A stretch of DNA of 64,000 nucleotides, from positions 3,411,272 to 3,475,271 of the forward strand of contig CM042038.1 of the NCBI GenBank assembly GCA_023525975.1. Reading direction: 5' to 3'. A program made the translations under genes and the position numbers. The notes below the pieces were generated by a model that saw nothing but the letters and a program-made list of their open reading frames with translations, made no database searches and had not been told where the DNA came from. The DNA is from Smallanthus sonchifolius (lineage: Eukaryota > Streptophyta > Magnoliopsida > Asterales > Asteraceae). Shown here in pieces: positions 46,487 to 57,536 of this stretch (positions are counted from its first letter, which is position 1; each line of letters starts with the position of its first letter).

Positions 46487-46701
46487 ATACGCCCTCGTAT
46501 AGGGCAATACGAGGGCGTACAGAGTTCAGTCACTGACAACAGAATGGCACGTGTCATTCTCTGTCTGGCAGCTGGTCCAATACGTGGCGTATTGATCTAT
46601 ACGCAGCGTATGAGGCACGAGTTATATTTTTGCTTCAAAAGTTAAAAGATTTGGAGTTTATGAATCATATACGTTGCGTATTGACATATACGCCACGTAT
46701 A
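46487..46701. repeat. Left cluster of three nested palindromes
   Basis: Hairpin 1 (46,487-46,520): ATACGCCCTCGTAT, loop AGGGCA, ATACGAGGGCGTAC. Hairpin 2 (46,580-46,612): ATACGTGGCGTAT, loop TGATCT, ATACGCAGCGTAT. Hairpin 3 (46,668-46,701): TATACGTTGCGTAT, loop TGACAT, ATACGCCACGTATA. Each arm is itself a near-palindrome ATACG-N3-4-CGTAT. In hairpin 1 the variable centre is complementary between the arms. Confidence 0.85.
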
Positions 46702-47043
46702 GGTACTTTTTTTTAATTATATATTTTTTATTTTATTTTTATTTTGTTTATTTTTATTTTAATTTATATAATTTTATTAATATAAGTTTGTTATCTATTT
46801 ATAAATTTTATATATTTTATATTTTTTTAAACATTTATTATATTTTTACAGTATAACCAAACAAAATATTAAACATTACAAACCAAACAAAATATTAAAC
46901 ATTACAATCAAACAAAATATTAAACATTACAAACAAGCAAATAAACTAAACATTATATACATTATATCAAAAAATAAAATATATACATCAAAATGTTATA
47001 CATAACAACGAAAGAAACAAAATACAAATAAAAGAACTAAACC

Positions 47044-48382
47044 TAACCGGCTCCGCCGTCACCCTGACCGGCTCCGCCCTCATCCTGACCCGCCCCGCCC
47101 TCCCCTCATCCGGAACGGGGTTGTCCGGATAATGACGTGGCGGTGGTAGTGGGTGTGGCTCGATGCCGGCGGCTCGTGACAGATCCACGAGCTGTCCAAC
47201 CGCCCACATCATCAGGTCCTCCATTCGATCGAGTTGACGACCCTGTCGCCGTGAGTCGGCAACAAGGCCATCAAGCAATGCCTGGGTAGCCCACTCCAGC
47301 CTAACACACCGACGTACGTGTCGGGGATGCTGTGGCGGATGGTCGTGGATGTGATCAACGTGCGGCGGTCCGTCCTCCATCGGCACACCCTGTAGCGGAT
47401 GAGGCATAGGCGGGTCCCCCTGTCCAGGCATCTGCGGCAACGGCACCGGGACCCAAACCTGGTCCTGGATGGCCCCTACGAACCGAAGGCCCTACGAGAA
47501 TCGGTGCGTGATGCGCATGCCGCTCGCCGTGCGACGGTCTAATCGGACAGGGGGAATGGCCGGTAACATCGCAGGCTCATGCACGTCAAATGGTGTAACC
47601 GACCGCATGATCTGCTTGATGAAAGCACCGCCATACAAAAGCCCACGCTTTTCTCGCATATAGGCAGATGCAAAATAATGCGCCATGCATGTGGATAGGT
47701 CGCACCGCCTCCCAGTAAGCAGGCAATAAAGAAAGAAAATGTCTCTATCAGTGCACTACTCACAGCTTTTCAGACGCGGTGCGATCGACGACGAAATAAG
47801 CCGGTGCAGATATCTATACAAAGGGTCTCTAATACCCGAGACCCTCCCCTTGGTACCCAACCAAAGACTATCTGAAATCAAGCCCCAAAAAACAAGGAGT
47901 TCCTCCTTGTCCACCTCCGTCACCGCCTCGGTGAAAAGTGGCGTGACCGTCTCAGGCTCGTAGTACAAGCCCGTCGTGATGGCCCACTGACGGAGGGTCT
48001 GACTGTAAACGACCCCAAAAATAGAAAAAGAAATATGATCTGGATCCATATCCGGCACCTCCTCTGGAAGAGGCTCCAGCCCAGCCTCTTAGTTGATGAA
48101 TGTCGAAAGAAACTCGACGACCACCTTTCGGTAGGTCTCCGCGAACGAAAGATCAAAAAGACGCGACCATGGCGTGTCCTAGCCGATGATGGCCCTATCT
48201 CGCTCGGCTTCTTGTACCTCCTCGAGGAGCCCCCAATCCACCGCCGTCCCTGGGCCCAACCGCACTTCCCACAGCTTCTTGCACCGGGCATATGCCTCCG
48301 AATCGGCCGAAAAATCCAGAAAATGGTAGTGCACAAGATCGTTTAGCTGGTCCATCTGAATATCATCATCATGATCCGCCAT
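47044..48382 (-). pseudogene. ATHILA-ORF1-like gene with only nonsense mutations over most of its length
   Basis: From an ATG at 48,382 one reading frame runs for about 1.3 kb and is interrupted by in-frame stops near 48,179, 48,084, 47,756 and 47,492, with no frameshift until the last 50 or so codons. Recognisable segments in order: PWSRLFDLSF, RKVVVEFLSTF, SFSIFGVVYSQTLRQWAI, FWGLISDSLW, RDPLYRYLHRLI, RDIFFLYCLL, GLLYGGAFI, then a Pro/His-rich stretch and a helical segment LDRMEDLMMWAVG. This order resembles plant proteins annotated as ATHILA retrotransposon ORF-1. Near 47,100 the frame shifts, and a neighbouring frame ends in a Gly/Asp/Gln-rich tail at 47,044. All four stops are one transition away from CAG, CAA or TGG. 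Function unknown. Confidence 0.62.
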
Positions 48383-48414
48383 ATCTGATAATAATTAATT
48401 GTTTTTAATATTTT

Positions 48415-48600
48415 ATTAATATATTGTTTTTATTTTAAATAATAAAAATAAATAATAATAATATATTGTTTTTATTTTAAATAATAAAAATAAATAATAA
48501 TAATATATTGTTTTTATTTTAAATAATAATAAATAATAATAATAATTACTTTTTTTAATTTTAAATAATAAATAATAATAATAATATATTTTATTTTAAA
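48415..48600. repeat. AT-rich tandem repeat of about 50 bp
   Basis: Three to four copies of a unit made of AATATATTGTTTTTATTTTA and AATAATAAAAATAAATAATA, lying between the start of the ORF1-like gene and the next palindromes. Confidence 0.8.
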
Positions 48601-48626
48601 TTATAAAATAATGTTTTTTTAAAAAC

Positions 48627-49251
48627 CTATACGCCACGTATAGATTTATACGTGGCGTATAGGCTGTTACCGGGTAAACCAAGCCATACGCAGGGCCCCC
48701 AACCCATACGCAGACCAGTCACCGGGCAAACTAAGCCATACGCGGGCCAAGTTGCCGGGAACCTGAGCCATACGCAACGTATAAATCTATACGTGGCGTA
48801 TGGCTTCATCGTCTTCCTTAGACGAACTATACGACACGTATGGCCTTATACTTGGCGTATAGTTCTTAAGTTTCAACCTAAAAATCGCTAATCTACCCAG
48901 TTTTACCCACTAATATTCAATATAAACCTAACATTAATGATCGCGGGTTGAGACACGTACCTTTATAAAGTTTTTTTGAGACGACAATCCAAATGAACGA
49001 GCGTTTTCTTGCCGGGTCACGTATGGTTGTGTGTGTAGTTTTTTGGTTCGTTTGGCACTGTACGATGTGTTTACTTGGTATATCAAATGGCTATACGCCT
49101 CGTATAGATCAATACGCAACATTTTGTATTCTATACGCCGCGTATTGACCTATACGATGCGTATAGCCTTTAAAATATCTCAGATTTGAAAAGTTTGAAT
49201 TCCCTCTTATTCAAGTCTATATGCCACATATAGATCAATACGTGGCGTATA
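48627..49251. repeat. Central clusters of nested palindromes between the two genes
   Basis: Hairpins at 48,627-48,662 (CTATACGCCACGTATAG facing CTATACGTGGCGTATAG in reverse sense), 48,768-48,803, 48,827-48,862, 49,091-49,119, 49,131-49,166 and 49,216-49,251. Solo half-units CCATACGC recur at 48,684-48,750 with CCGGG words between. The arms are compensatory in several cases (CCACG with CGTGG). The location, upstream of one gene and downstream of the other, would suit a shared regulatory or transposase-binding role. Confidence 0.85.
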
Positions 49252-49408
49252 GTTCTTTTGCTTTTTATTAAAATTAATTTTATTTAATTAATAATTAATT
49301 AAAACTAACAAAAAATTAATTATAATTAAGTAAAATTAATATAAAATAAATAAAATGACAAATAAAATTAATTATATTTAAATAAAAATTAATTAAAACT
49401 AACAAACA

Positions 49409-52400
49409 TCATCCGTAGTTCGTGAAGTATTGCGGAAATCCAGATCTATTATTAGCCATTAAATTTCTTAAATCGTTCAATACGATCACTGTATATATTT
49501 TCTCATTTTGCTACATCATCATTTCGGTGCAAATTCCAAAGTGCATTCGGCGTGGGAATCGGAAAATCTCCGTCTAACTTGACGTGGATGAAATGAGCAT
49601 TTTTTACGTGAACTAACGATACGATTTGATGTTGAGCGTGAACGTTAGGACCAAACCACAATGGAAAAAATGTTTGATTACCGCTGATGCTTAAAAGATG
49701 AACAATCACCCCAAATTTTTGAGCAATTAGGAGTCCTGTGTTGGCATCGACATCCAACGACTAACTGGTGCGGCTTTCACATCCTACCATTCTATCGTTA
49801 GACGTAGCCTATCATACTGTTGAAAGACGACTCTGTCAAAAACAGTTCTCCACCATTCCTCTTTATTGTCCATCTCTTGTAGAAGTTGTTGTCGGATAAC
49901 AAGCCACCGGTTTTCATTTAACCCTAAGCCCAAAGCTACCGATAGAAAACCACAGTTACCGTCGGGATTTACATCCTGTATATATGAAATGTACGGATAA
50001 AATAAAGACGCTATCGAATCCTTAAAACAATTTATATTGTTAACCGCATCTTTCCCCATAATCAATGGAAACCCAAGATGGGCGTTATCATCTTGTGGTT
50101 GCTTTCCTTTATCTTTCGTTGAACGACGGTGTTGAATGACCGAACTCGCTTCTATAGACTCTTGTGACGCAATATACGAGTTGTGTCTCGCATGTTCACA
50201 TTTGCTTTGTTGGGATCCTGTGAATGAGCTGTTTCTCGCGACATCCTGTTTCCTTTGTTGTTGCTTTTTCAAAGTTGGACGACCGCGAGTATTTTCTTGT
50301 ACCACAGGCGCTTTCTTGTTACTTTTGCTCAGAAAGACCACCCCTGCGATTCTCGACAGCATACTTCTTTTGACCTGATCGGGTTGTGACATAATTTTGT
50401 TTCTCACTTGACCAAGTACTTTATCCACGTCTACATTTTCATCATCGACAAACGACGGTTTTAAATCAAGTTTCCTCCATAAGACGTCCACCCCATCTAC
50501 AGGGATTATGCCACCTGTATTTTAAACGAAATAGTTAGAACATTTTGAAAAGCACACGTCAGCCCACAACTATTGAATAGTCAGAACAGTTTACCTGTAG
50601 CTTCGATATTTGCCAGACGACAAGCACACGGCAACCCACAGCTACTGAAAAGTTGGAAACCACACGTTGCATTTTGTTTCCGTATATGTGATAACTTGTA
50701 CCACTCGTTTTCTAACAAATCTAGGGCTTTATGTGAAACTTTACCGTGCAAATTATCAAACAATTCAATAGCTATGTGGCTGTCCATTTTCCTTATGATG
50801 CTTGTTCCAAACCCAAACTGTAACTGATATTACTGATCTGATACAATTTCATCAACAAACCCAACAAGTCTATCTAGCGAGCTGTTAGCATTTTTAAGAT
50901 AGCTCTTTAAGAGCGAATGCTGGCTCTCGACTCGGTTCGTTGTATGTTGACCAAAATTGAGGTTTCTGTTGGACCACGCGGATACAAACTTTTCTTTATA
51001 TAGGTCCAGCCAATTTTTAGTCACATAATCTATAACTCCTAGAAAAATATTAAATATTGAATAAATATTTAAATATATAATAAATATTCAATACTGAAAA
51101 TATTAAATATTCAAAACTTACTTACTCGTTTGGCTGCATACAGTCGTTCGTAAAGCCGGTTGAAGTTGTACTGGTATATATCTGGCGTGGGAGACTCACA
51201 TAATACCGACCATGAATAGTTGAAATTTGCCCAGTCTTCGTCTCTAAATGATGCCCTGCAATGTTTTACGATATTCTTGTGTATGTGCCACCGACATAGG
51301 TTCTTGGAACAGACCGGAAATATTTTATCACACGCGTTCATAAGAGCTTTGTCCATGTCTGTTACTATCACACGCGGCTCCATACACTTTTACAACATTG
51401 CTTTTATTTGCAGTAGCACCCAGACGAAGTTTTCCTCCCGTTCTTTTGATATAAATGCATGAGCGACGCAAAACGACTGGTGTGTGGAGGTCACACCGAC
51501 CACTTGGACAAATGAAAGTTTATACATGTTTGTTTTGTACGTCGTGTAGATCATCAACACGTGCGGGAATGCACGCCACATCTCGTACGATTTCGGATGA
51601 ACAAAGAATATCTCCTCCACAATATTTGTGGCAGGATCTTCCCGAGTATAGTGGACGTATTTTTTAAAAGAAAGCAGGTTTTCCAGAATCTGCATTGGAG
51701 TTTCACCGACTCTCGTTTCGTTTTTTATTTTTTGTATCGCATTATAAATGTCCTTTTTAATGCAACTACTCTCTGGGTTTTGTTCCCTTATAGTTGCTAG
51801 AATGTTTCGTCGCAACATGTTTTGCGAATACAACTTCCCCACCAAAAGTTGTTCCGACTGAGTCAGTCTTCTCGCAAACGAGTGCGCCTCAGATGTTGAC
51901 TAGGATCGTGGTTATGACTGTCATCCTTCACCGTTAATTTCCAATCATCAGTATTTTCTTGGTACTTTCCTTACAATTTAAAGGGACAACCTATTTTCTT
52001 GCTACCGGCACGTCTAACCGTGGCAGTAGACGCACGTTCGCCGTGACGGTCACACACAAGCCACACCTTGATAAACGGTTCCGTCGGATTGTCGCCTTTT
52101 CTCCTCGATCGTCGGGTGACAAGGACGTAACCATTCTCACGTCCTCTCCGGATAGCTCAATCCACCAACTGTTCACGAGACTGAAAATTCTGGTCAGTTT
52201 TATACGACATATTTTGATGGTTTTGTTCTTCGTCTTTAGAGTCGTCGGTTTGTTGTGTCGGGTAAGAGACTTCACCGCACACGAATTTGTTAGTTTGTTG
52301 TGTCGGGGAGGAGACTTCACCGTATACGTAGTCGTTCGTGGGTTGTGTAAGGTAAGACGGTTCACCGTATACGAACTCGGGATTGCTTAGTGGCTCGTTC

Positions 52401-52552
52401 AAATCTGGAAGGCTTACCCGTTGATTAGAATAAACGTCGGACGAGACCTCCTCCCAGTTCACCTCTTGAACGCCAGAAATTTGCGGGTTGTTTTCCAGCG
52501 ACTCGTTAGAATATACCTGAAAACCGTAGTTACCATCCCACCACCAAGACAT
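49409..52552 (-). pseudogene. Mutator-like transposase with C-terminal OTU protease domain, decayed
   Basis: Reading from 52,552: a variable N-terminus starting MSWWWDG, a FAR1-like N-terminal region (IRRGRENGYVLVTRRSRR, VWLVCDRHGE), the MULE domain (MWRAFPHVLMIYTTYKTN; VIVTDMDKALMNACD; CRWHIHKNI; NRVESQHSLLK), a SWIM-like region (CGLPCAC), then an OTU-type domain (NPDGNCGF, Cys codon 49,952-49,954; NAHFIHV). Two introns are readable: 51,121-51,039 (GTAAGT...CTAG) and 50,594-50,517 (GTAAAC...ACAG). Breaks: TGA near 52,157, a TAA then a one-base loss before 51,845, TAA at 51,390, TAA near 50,830, TAG at 49,784, a one-base loss near 49,750, TGA at 49,503 and a further shift before the likely end at 49,409. 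The first catalytic Asp, expected in the (L/M)IDATYKTN motif, is Tyr (51,546-51,548). Confidence 0.85.
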
Positions 52553-52642
52553 GTTTATAATTTTTGAGAGATTGTTTGAAAATTTTTTGAACGATACATT
52601 CGAATGAGAATTTTGCATGGTTAAATACACAAAATTTGGGCC

Positions 52643-52829
52643 CTATACGCATCATATAGGGCAATACGATGCGTATAGGATTCGGGTCAAACCTGGTCAA
52701 AAATCGTATACGCATCGTATTGAACTATACGATGCGTATAGTGTTGGAATGACTAGGTTGTACGAGGATGTCGGGCATGAGAAATTGTGAAGGGCTATAC
52801 ACATCGTATTGCCTTATACGATGCGTATA
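52643..52829. repeat. Right cluster of three nested palindromes
   Basis: Hairpins at 52,643-52,678 (loop AGGGCA), 52,707-52,740 (TATACGCATCGTAT, loop TGAACT or shorter, ATACGATGCGTATA, fully complementary) and 52,795-52,829. All share the CAT/ATG centre, whereas the left cluster has other centres, so the clusters have been homogenised separately. They lie 90-280 bp upstream of the transposase start codon and may contain its promoter. Confidence 0.85.
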
Positions 52830-52835
52830 TAACCA

Positions 52836-53780
52836 AGTTCACATAACAATTCTCGTATACCATTAGTAGTCCCCTATATATTTTGTCTATAATCTTATCC
52901 GGTGGAGATATGGTTTCAATGGTTATTGCTAAAAGACAAATTAATTTATTTATATTATTTCTAAATCCTTTTTCTTGTTGTACGGACAAGTTTCCTCATA
53001 CTATCTATAATTAGGGATGGAGAGGTGATGGACCAGCTTGTTTTTGACTTTTCTAACATCACATGTAGTGTTTATATCGACTTCAACATAAATACTAGAA
53101 AGGGGAGAATAATAAAATTTGAAATATTATTTTAGAAAGCGTTTTCATAAAATAAATATTCATGAAAAAATAAGCAAAATTTATCATAGATCATAAGCTT
53201 TTAGACGGGGCTGGATATAAGATTAATTTAAAAGAAAATTCGTGAAAAAATATAATACGGGTGTGGTATTAATACTGTTATGTTTTATGAGGTCAATTTG
53301 AATATTTTATATGTATTTAAATTTTTTTTTATGTAGGACAATGGCTAGAGACATTAAGAAAAAGTCAGGAAATTATATAAGGAAGTGGGGCTTCATGGAT
53401 GGAGCAAGCTAGCTGGCAATGGCATCAGTCGGTGGGCAATTGGGAGTTAGTTAGTGTAAAGATACTTCCACCGTCTCAAGAATCAGCAGTTTATCTTCCA
53501 AATTTCATGTTCCAAAAAATTTATACTCCCTCCATCCCCTAGTACTTGTATTGGTATACACAATTCTTCGTTTAAGTAGTTAAATGTTACCTTTTATTTT
53601 ATAAGCTTTTATTTTATGAGAAAAGAAAAGAACGTTTGATTAAAACATTTTATTTATTAAGTATAATAATAAAGAACAAAATGCGAAACTAGACTGAATT
53701 TTTAAAAGTAAATAATGTTTTCAGGACAACTATTGATACATCTTATGATTAAACTTAAATGAAAGTGTTTTGCTACCAAC
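52836..53780. other. AT-rich spacer, possible Stowaway end, no gene
   Basis: At about 53,526 the text TACTCCCTCCATCCC looks like the left end of a Stowaway-type MITE, but no matching right end is visible before 53,780. No gene is seen. Confidence 0.4.
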
Positions 53781-54219
53781 TAGGGGTGTAAACAAGCCAA
53801 GCCGACTAGCGAGCTACTCGAGATCGGCTCGTTAAAAGCTCGGATCGAGCCGAGCTTAAACGAGCCCGAGCCTGAAAATAAGCTTGTTTATTAAACGAGT
53901 CTGAGCCCGAGCTTCACGTATCGAGCTCGAGCCGGCTCGTATATTTTAATTAATATATTAAATATATATTTATAAAATAATAATTACTATATATAAAATT
54001 ATAAAAAAATAACTAAATAATATATATTATGTTATATATAAAAATTATATTAAAAATATATATAAAAATTAATTAATAAATAATAAACGAGCCGAGCCCG
54101 AGCCGAGCTTTAAAAACTAGCCACGAGCCGAGCCCGAGCTTTATAATTAAAGCTCGAATCGAGCCGAGCTCGAGCCCAGTCGAGCTCGGGTTCGGCTCGG
54201 CTCGTTTACACCCCTGCCA
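53781..54219. mobile_element. hAT-type non-autonomous element with GAGCTCG-rich subterminal repeats
   Basis: Starts TAGGGGTGTAAAC and ends GTTTACACCCCTGCCA. The flanks CTACCAAC and GTACCAAC form an 8-bp duplication with one mismatch. Both ends are packed with CGAGC / GAGCTCG / GGCTCG words facing each other, while the middle is nearly pure A/T. There is no coding capacity. This is a common plant hAT-MITE design, though here the right end carries three extra bases outside the usual CAGGGGTG start. Confidence 0.72.
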
Positions 54220-54227
54220 GTACCAAC

Positions 54228-55251
54228 TACTTTCACCTCTTAATTTTATGAAAATAACAAATTTGACTTTTAACTTTGTAAATTGACACTTAACCCTCTC
54301 AAGTTTCTAAAATTTAGTGTTTACCTATTGTAGTATATATAATGTAATTTTTTCTCGATAACTTTCGTTCGTTAATTATTTTTTTTCTTGACGTACCAGT
54401 ATAAATTTCATTAAAAACGTAATCGTATTCAATGTAGGGTATTTTTTAGGTGTCGTGGGTTATTTCGACTAACGGTAATGTGTTGGTACCGCGAATAATA
54501 AGACCGACACCAACTTAAAAAAATTGGTTCCGTTATATAACTATCTTTTATCTATGTTTTGATCTCAATAATAGAGTCGTTGTAACTTTATACGTTTCTT
54601 ATATATACTTAATCATGTTTCTTTTTGTGTTTAGCCATTTTAATGACACCGCCTCAACCGTTTAAGGTCCGCTTCTCACCGTCGCGGAGCGTAGAACTAA
54701 TTTTCTATTCGTCTTTAGTCTTCTTCAATCGCTAGAAGGTTTTTTTTTCGATCGTTCGTCTCTAGTATTCTTCAATCGTTCATCGCTAGATTTGTCGTTC
54801 AAAATTCAGAAGGTCTTATTCAATCATTCATCCCTAGGTATTCTTCAATCGTTCGTCCTCTGGTCTTCTTCGATCGTCTAACGTCAGGTTTCTGGTTCTA
54901 AATACATAAGGGCTTTTTCGATAGTTCATGTCTTGGTCTTCTTTGATAGATCTGAATGAAATCCAGAAAGTATTCTCCAAATCCAGAAGGCATTCTCTTA
55001 ATCCTGATTTCAAAATTCGGTTTGATTGTTTGTTCAATTAGTTTCCCACCTACGATTTTGATCGCTTATGATGATTAGGGTTCGCGTGAATTTGATGGCT
55101 TTTGATTTTTATCAATGGTTCTATTGGATGGAGAAAAGAGCTTTTTGGTCATGTTTAGCATTTCGTTGGAATGTTTTAAACTCTATAAGCAAGTGGAAGG
55201 AAAGATGAAATCCTATGAGTGGTGGAAAACATTCCAATATCTATTGTAAAC
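54228..55251. other. AT-rich spacer with TTCAATCGTTC repeats, no gene
   Basis: Between about 54,690 and 54,950 words such as CTTCAATCGTTCGTC and CATCCCTAGG recur irregularly, which gives a decayed tandem repeat. The minus-strand frame there is not convincing. Confidence 0.4.
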
Positions 55252-55273
55252 TAACACTACAAGAAAAGGACCC

Positions 55274-55953
55274 TGTGCCGACGGAGCCTATACCGACGAC
55301 ACTTGTCGTCGGGATAGGTCACCCTATACCGACGACATGTCGTCGGGATAGGCCAAACCCAAAATTTAATAGGGGAGACCCTATACCGACGACATGTCGT
55401 CGGCACAGGGTTGAGGCAGATGGAGGGAAAACATGGCGCCCAATGAAAAATTGGGGAAAACCTGTGCCGACGACATGTCGTCGGTATAGGTTAATTTCCA
55501 TTTTCTTTTTGTTTTTCTTTTATTTGATAAATATTCGTCGGTCAAAATTTTTTTTTTTAAATTAAAAACAATTATGGGAAAACTCTATACCGACGACATG
55601 TCGTCGGTATAGACTTTTTAACTTTATTAACTGGTCAAACCTGTACCGACGACATGTCGTCGGGACAAAACCATATTGCGCCGACTTTCGAGCCTATACC
55701 GACGACATGTCGTCGGTATAGGTTAATTTCCATTTTCTTTTTGTTTTTCTTTTATTTGATAAATATTCGTCGGTCAAAATTTTTTTTTTTAAATTAAAAA
55801 CAATTATGGGAAAACTCTATACCGACGACATGTCGTCGGTATAGACTTTTTAACTTTATTAACTGGTCAAACCTGTACCGACGACATGTCGTCGGGACAA
55901 AACCATATTGCGCCGACTTTCGAGCCTATACCGACGACATGTCGTCGGTATAG
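55274..55953. repeat. Left subterminal array of 28-bp palindromes
   Basis: About ten copies of a perfect 28-bp palindrome whose half is CTATACCGACGACA (the second half is its reverse complement). The core CCGACGACATGTCGTCGG is almost invariant, while outer bases vary (CCTGTGCC, CCTGTACC, GGGATAGG, GGCACAGG). A block of about 232 bp with three copies is duplicated head to tail (from about 55,463 and about 55,695). These sites are where a TNPA-type protein would be expected to bind. Confidence 0.92.
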
Positions 55954-57536
55954 GTCTCAGCGAGAATAAACCCAGAAACAGCTTCCTGCTTCCCATTTCC
56001 ACGAAAAAAACCCCAAAACTCTCTCATCTTCTCTCTTTGGCGATTTCCCGTTTTTGGTGTGTTTTGTGGAGCAATCTTCACCAATCTCTCGGGTTTTGAG
56101 GTTAGTTAACATCTATGTTTCAATTTTGACCAAAAAATCAACATTTTTGGGTTTTTACTTAATTTCTTTGATTTTTGTTAGTGTTTGAAGCTTTGACCAT
56201 TTTTTGAGGATTTCAAGCTATTCGAAGCTAATTTGCAAACTTGGTTAGTAATTTTTCTATAAATTAGGTTTAGATGTATGTTTGTATGTATATTGTTGTG
56301 TTTATTTGTATGTATGTATATATGGTTTAGATGAATGATTTTATAAATATTTATGAAATTTTATGATGAAATTAGGTTTAGATGTGAAATTAGGTTTAGA
56401 TGAAATTTGGGAATTTGGGCATTTATATATGTATGTTTGTATATAATATGTATGTATATATGTGTATGTATGTTTGTATGTATGATTATGTAATTGTATG
56501 ATTTGTATGTATATAATTGTTTATGTATTTATGTAATTGTGAATGTATGTATATATGTTTGTATATATATGTATGTTTGTATATAATATGTAGGTATATA
56601 TTTGTGTATGTGTGTTTGTATGAATTTTGATTATGTTTATGTATGGAATTGTGTTTGTGTATGTAATTTGGGAATTTGGGCATTTATGTATGTTTGTATA
56701 TAATATGTATGTATATATGTGTATGTGTGTTTGTATGTATTTTTATGTATGGAATTGTGATTATGTATGTAATTTGAGAATTTGGGCATTTATTTATGTA
56801 TGTATATAATATGTATGTATATATGTGTATATGTGTTTGTATGTATTTTTATGTATGGAATTGTGTTTATGTATGTAATTTGAGAATTTGGGCATTTATT
56901 TATGTATGTATATAATATGTATGTATATATGTGTATGTGTGTTTGTATGTATTTTTATGTATGGAATTGTGTTTATGTATGTAATTTGAGAATTTGGGCA
57001 TTTATTTATGTATGTTTGTATATAATATATATGTATATGTGTATGTATGTTTGTATGTATGTTTGTATGTATTTGTATGTATGTTTATGTAATTGTATGA
57101 TTTGTGGATGTATGTATATATGTTTGTATGTATATGTAACTTTATTTAATTTTGTTGCAAGTTCGGAACTCATTACGGTTGACGAGGTGTGAATAACATC
57201 ATATTTGTGTTTTATTGAATTTATTTAAGGTATGTATCCCGACTTTTATGCCTTTGTGTATTTAATTTTTAATTTCATTTAGGCTGTAAACGGCTCGTTT
57301 ATCATAATTTTATAAATACTATTACTTATATATTAAAAAAATATATATTTTATAATTTTATAAAATAAATAAGAAAAAGGCTTACACCCGTAATGTCATT
57401 TATGTACGTCTTTGTTTATGTATGTCATGTCTCATATTGTGTACACTAGTATGTTTATTTAGGATAACCCTTTAGAATATACCCGTCCGAAATTTATCTG
57501 ATAGAGATAAATTTTGGATTGTCCCCTTTGGGACTG
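55954..57536. other. Leader region of the CACTA genes with TATG-rich repeats
   Basis: Directly after the palindromes there is a GC-richer segment (55,950-56,100) ending in a CT-rich stretch, a plausible transcription start and first exon. From 56,270 to 57,140 the sequence is made of TATGTATGTTTGTATG-type simple repeats, with a unit of roughly 110 bp (word TTTGAGAATTTGGGCATTTA) repeated from 56,650 to 57,000. It is probably intronic. A 10-bp perfect hairpin, AAATTTATCT-GATAG-AGATAAATTT, lies near 57,490. Confidence 0.6.

Larger units (their letters stand above)
46487..52829 (-). mobile_element. OTU-type Mutator-like element with palindromic ends and a second gene
   Basis: The outermost hairpins at both sides align as inverted copies: ATACGCCCTCGTATAGGGCA at 46,487 on the plus strand against ATACGCATCGTATAAGGCA read from 52,829 on the minus strand. 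Between them lie a MULE transposase pseudogene (49,409-52,552) and an ORF1-like pseudogene (47,044-48,382), both on the minus strand, with further hairpins between the genes. I could not find a 9-bp target duplication, so the exact limits are inferred. The two genes could also belong to two adjacent elements sharing the palindrome family. Confidence 0.6.

Noticed and set aside
53526..53760. Stowaway MITE suggested by TACTCCCTCCATCCC
   Set aside because: The matching right end was not found before the next element.
55319..55501. Frames repeating RRHVVGIG across the palindromes
   Set aside because: Product of the palindromic repeats, open on both strands.
56486..57192. Frames rich in Tyr, Met, Val and Cys in the TATG repeat region
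   Set aside because: Simple-sequence translation.
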